Shown here one piece after another: positions 62,233-64,000 of a stretch of 64,000 nucleotides of DNA. Every line of letters begins with the position of its first letter. The stretch's first letter is position 1. Below the pieces are notes generated by a model, which saw nothing but the letters and a program-made list of their open reading frames with translations, was not told the DNA's origin and ran no database searches. This DNA is from Linyphia triangularis (Eukaryota; Arthropoda; Arachnida; Araneae; Linyphiidae), in contig OZ021733.1 in assembly GCA_963978545.1 (NCBI GenBank), positions 29,573,330 to 29,637,329 on the forward strand, read 5' to 3'. The position numbers and the translations under genes are program-made.

Positions 62233-62420
62233 CTAAGGTATCCGACTACGTGGAAAAGGTCAATTTTGAAGAAATTTTCCAATTTATTTTTATTCTTTAA
62301 CTTTTTGTCCACATTTGTAACTTTCTGAAAGTCTTTACTTTTTATGTGCGTTAATTAGAAGCGAAGTTATAAAGTTAAACATAAATGTATGTACATTAAG
62401 TTACACATAAAAAGAAAAAT
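62233..62420. mobile_element. TTAA-family element, left end only
   Basis: CTAA followed by GGTATCCGACTACGTGG and AAAAGGTCAATTTTGAAGAAAT aligns with the left end of the 37109 element. CCACATTTGTAACTTTCTGAAAG matches CCCAAATCTGTAAGTTTCTAAAA there. No right end was found before the window closes, so the element is truncated or decayed. Confidence 0.65.
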
Positions 62421-64000
62421 GAAAACTTTAAACGCGTTTATTTGGAAAATGAATTTTTCGTTGAATGTTTTGCTCGCAAAACATGATTTTAAAAAAAGTT
62501 GTTTAGATTTCTGAATGAAATTTTCAGGAAATGTAAATTACTATATTAAAAAGGCAATAAACTAGAAATTTAACATTAGCATTATTTACTTTTTAATTTA
62601 TAGCTGTTTTATTAGAACGGTAGAAGTAATTTTTACAAAAATTCATAAATACCAATGTACAATGCTCACATTTTTTTTTAAGTGTTTAGAATATCTCTTA
62701 GATTTTTGGTTCTTTGCCGTCTCTACTATCATAAATATATGGTTGTAAAAGGATTTTGGGATATGTATTATATATATATATATGTATTATATATATATAT
62801 ATTTAGCGCGTTTTTTATTTGTGGTAAATTTGTATTAAAATTTGTCTAAAACTGCGATGATTATTTTATAAAAAAAATTATATTTGCTTTAAATCATACT
62901 TTTGTATTATGAACTTCATAAAAAAATTAGCTAAACTGTACTTAATAAGCTGTATATTGTACTTAATATTATAACTTTGCCACAGCTATCGTCTAAAGAT
63001 TTTAAATAAGACTAAGGAATAAGAATAAAAAGTACGCTTTATTTTCTTAAGTTTAGCAATTGTTTCCCTTTCACTATGTTATTGTTATTATCTTTCCGTC
63101 GCTAATTAATCTTTGTGTTTATTAATTAGTATTTGTATTATTTAATTCTTCAAAAAACTTTTTTATACAGTATAACCAGTTTGTTATTCATTTTTTAAAG
63201 ATAAATCTAAAAGAATTTAAATATTTCTAAACATCACTTAGTCAATATCTTATCAATTCTAAACTTAAAGTATGAAAAAAACTTAATATGCTATAATAAT
63301 AAGATTTTATCTTCAATTACATTTGATAAAGATATCCCATCCCGTTTCATTCTTAGTGTTTAATATTATATTTTAATACGCCTTAAGTAAAATAAATAGT
63401 ACAACCAAATCTTTTAATACATTTTTAATAAAATAATTAATTTCATAAAATAAAAATTGTTTTAGTAAAATAAAACAATATTAATAACAAACATTCATAT
63501 AGAAATTGGGAAATGATCAGTTTTCATTTCTTAACTAAAATTTAATGAAGTTATAACAGAGCATGAATTATATCAATAAAAATATAAATTAATAATCAGT
63601 TATACTCATAGTGTCAAACAAATTTGGTAAATGATGTGAATTTATTCTCTATTTTATAAAATTAAAGATAACGTAAAAGTAAAAAACCATGATACGGTTG
63701 AGGATACTTGACTATTCGAATTATTATTTTATAACACTTCTTAAATGCATTCATTATTTCTTTGAGTGCATATTATCTTTTAATAAAATAGAGTAAATTC
63801 TTAATGATGGTCGTTAAAAATTCGTTATTTTATTCATTAAATCGATACGGCATGACATTTCTTCATATTGTTTTGTAAGAGGTTCAGATTTCTAAGTATA
63901 TCAGTTTACAAAGTGCCCACAAGCCTAGGTACATGAGTTTCTAAAGTGTTCAGATATCTATAAAAATTCACAGTTTGAGGCGAATATTGTAAATTATAGA
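62421..64000. other. Unassigned AT-rich interval to window end
   Basis: A (TA)n tract interrupted by GTATT lies at 62767-62802. No gene, tandem array or element boundary was recognised. Confidence 0.4.

Overview
This is a strongly AT-rich, gene-poor stretch of animal nuclear DNA, about 70% A+T by eye. It has long poly-A/T runs, AT satellites, and no open reading frame longer than 129 codons. There are no operons, ribosome binding sites or bacterial-type genes. Repeat content suggests an invertebrate: tRNA-derived SINEs with (CCAA)n-type tails, many non-autonomous hAT, TTAA-target and TA-target DNA transposons, and relics of one LINE family. An arthropod, possibly a chelicerate such as a spider, is my best guess. 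This is inference from repeat style and base composition, not from a recognised gene.

The only plausible host gene feature is a TSS-like and first-exon-like segment near 16.1-16.54 kb. It has a start codon in good context, 16 codons resembling the start of a signal peptide, and a consensus 5' splice site. If it is real, at least the remaining 47 kb on the + strand is intron or beyond, because no convincing second exon was found.

Layout. 0-9 kb: a TTAA-flanked element, three copies of SINE family 1, two of SINE family 2, a SINE-like retroposon that may mark the LINE partner, and a TA-flanked MITE. 9-16 kb: a probable hAT-like element, a three-unit 322-bp tandem repeat, a 1.3-kb array of a 25-bp AT satellite, two copies of a TTGAGGACTAG MITE and one SINE. 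16-25 kb: the candidate exon, a foldback MITE, a SINE, a 23-bp satellite and a segmental tandem duplication. 25-32 kb: a hAT element with transposase remnant, a 180-bp-arm palindrome and a (TA)n tract, then a second foldback MITE, a GC-richer unique block, a SINE and a GC-rich TTAA MITE. 32-36 kb: a LINE relic with a triplicated 3' end, a short hAT-like element and a second TCCTCCTGAGAC MITE. 37-49 kb: TTAA elements, a hAT MITE with perfect TSD, complex tandem repeats, a GGCCAA-rich MITE and a 43-bp satellite. 49-64 kb: SINEs, a hairpin, a second LINE 3' end, a probable solo LTR, a nested cluster (foldback element with a SINE inside, then a Tigger-like element holding a hAT MITE and a second foldback copy), and two more TTAA-family ends.

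Many insertions still show target-site duplications (TSDs), so several element boundaries can be set to the base and the order of some nested insertions can be read directly.
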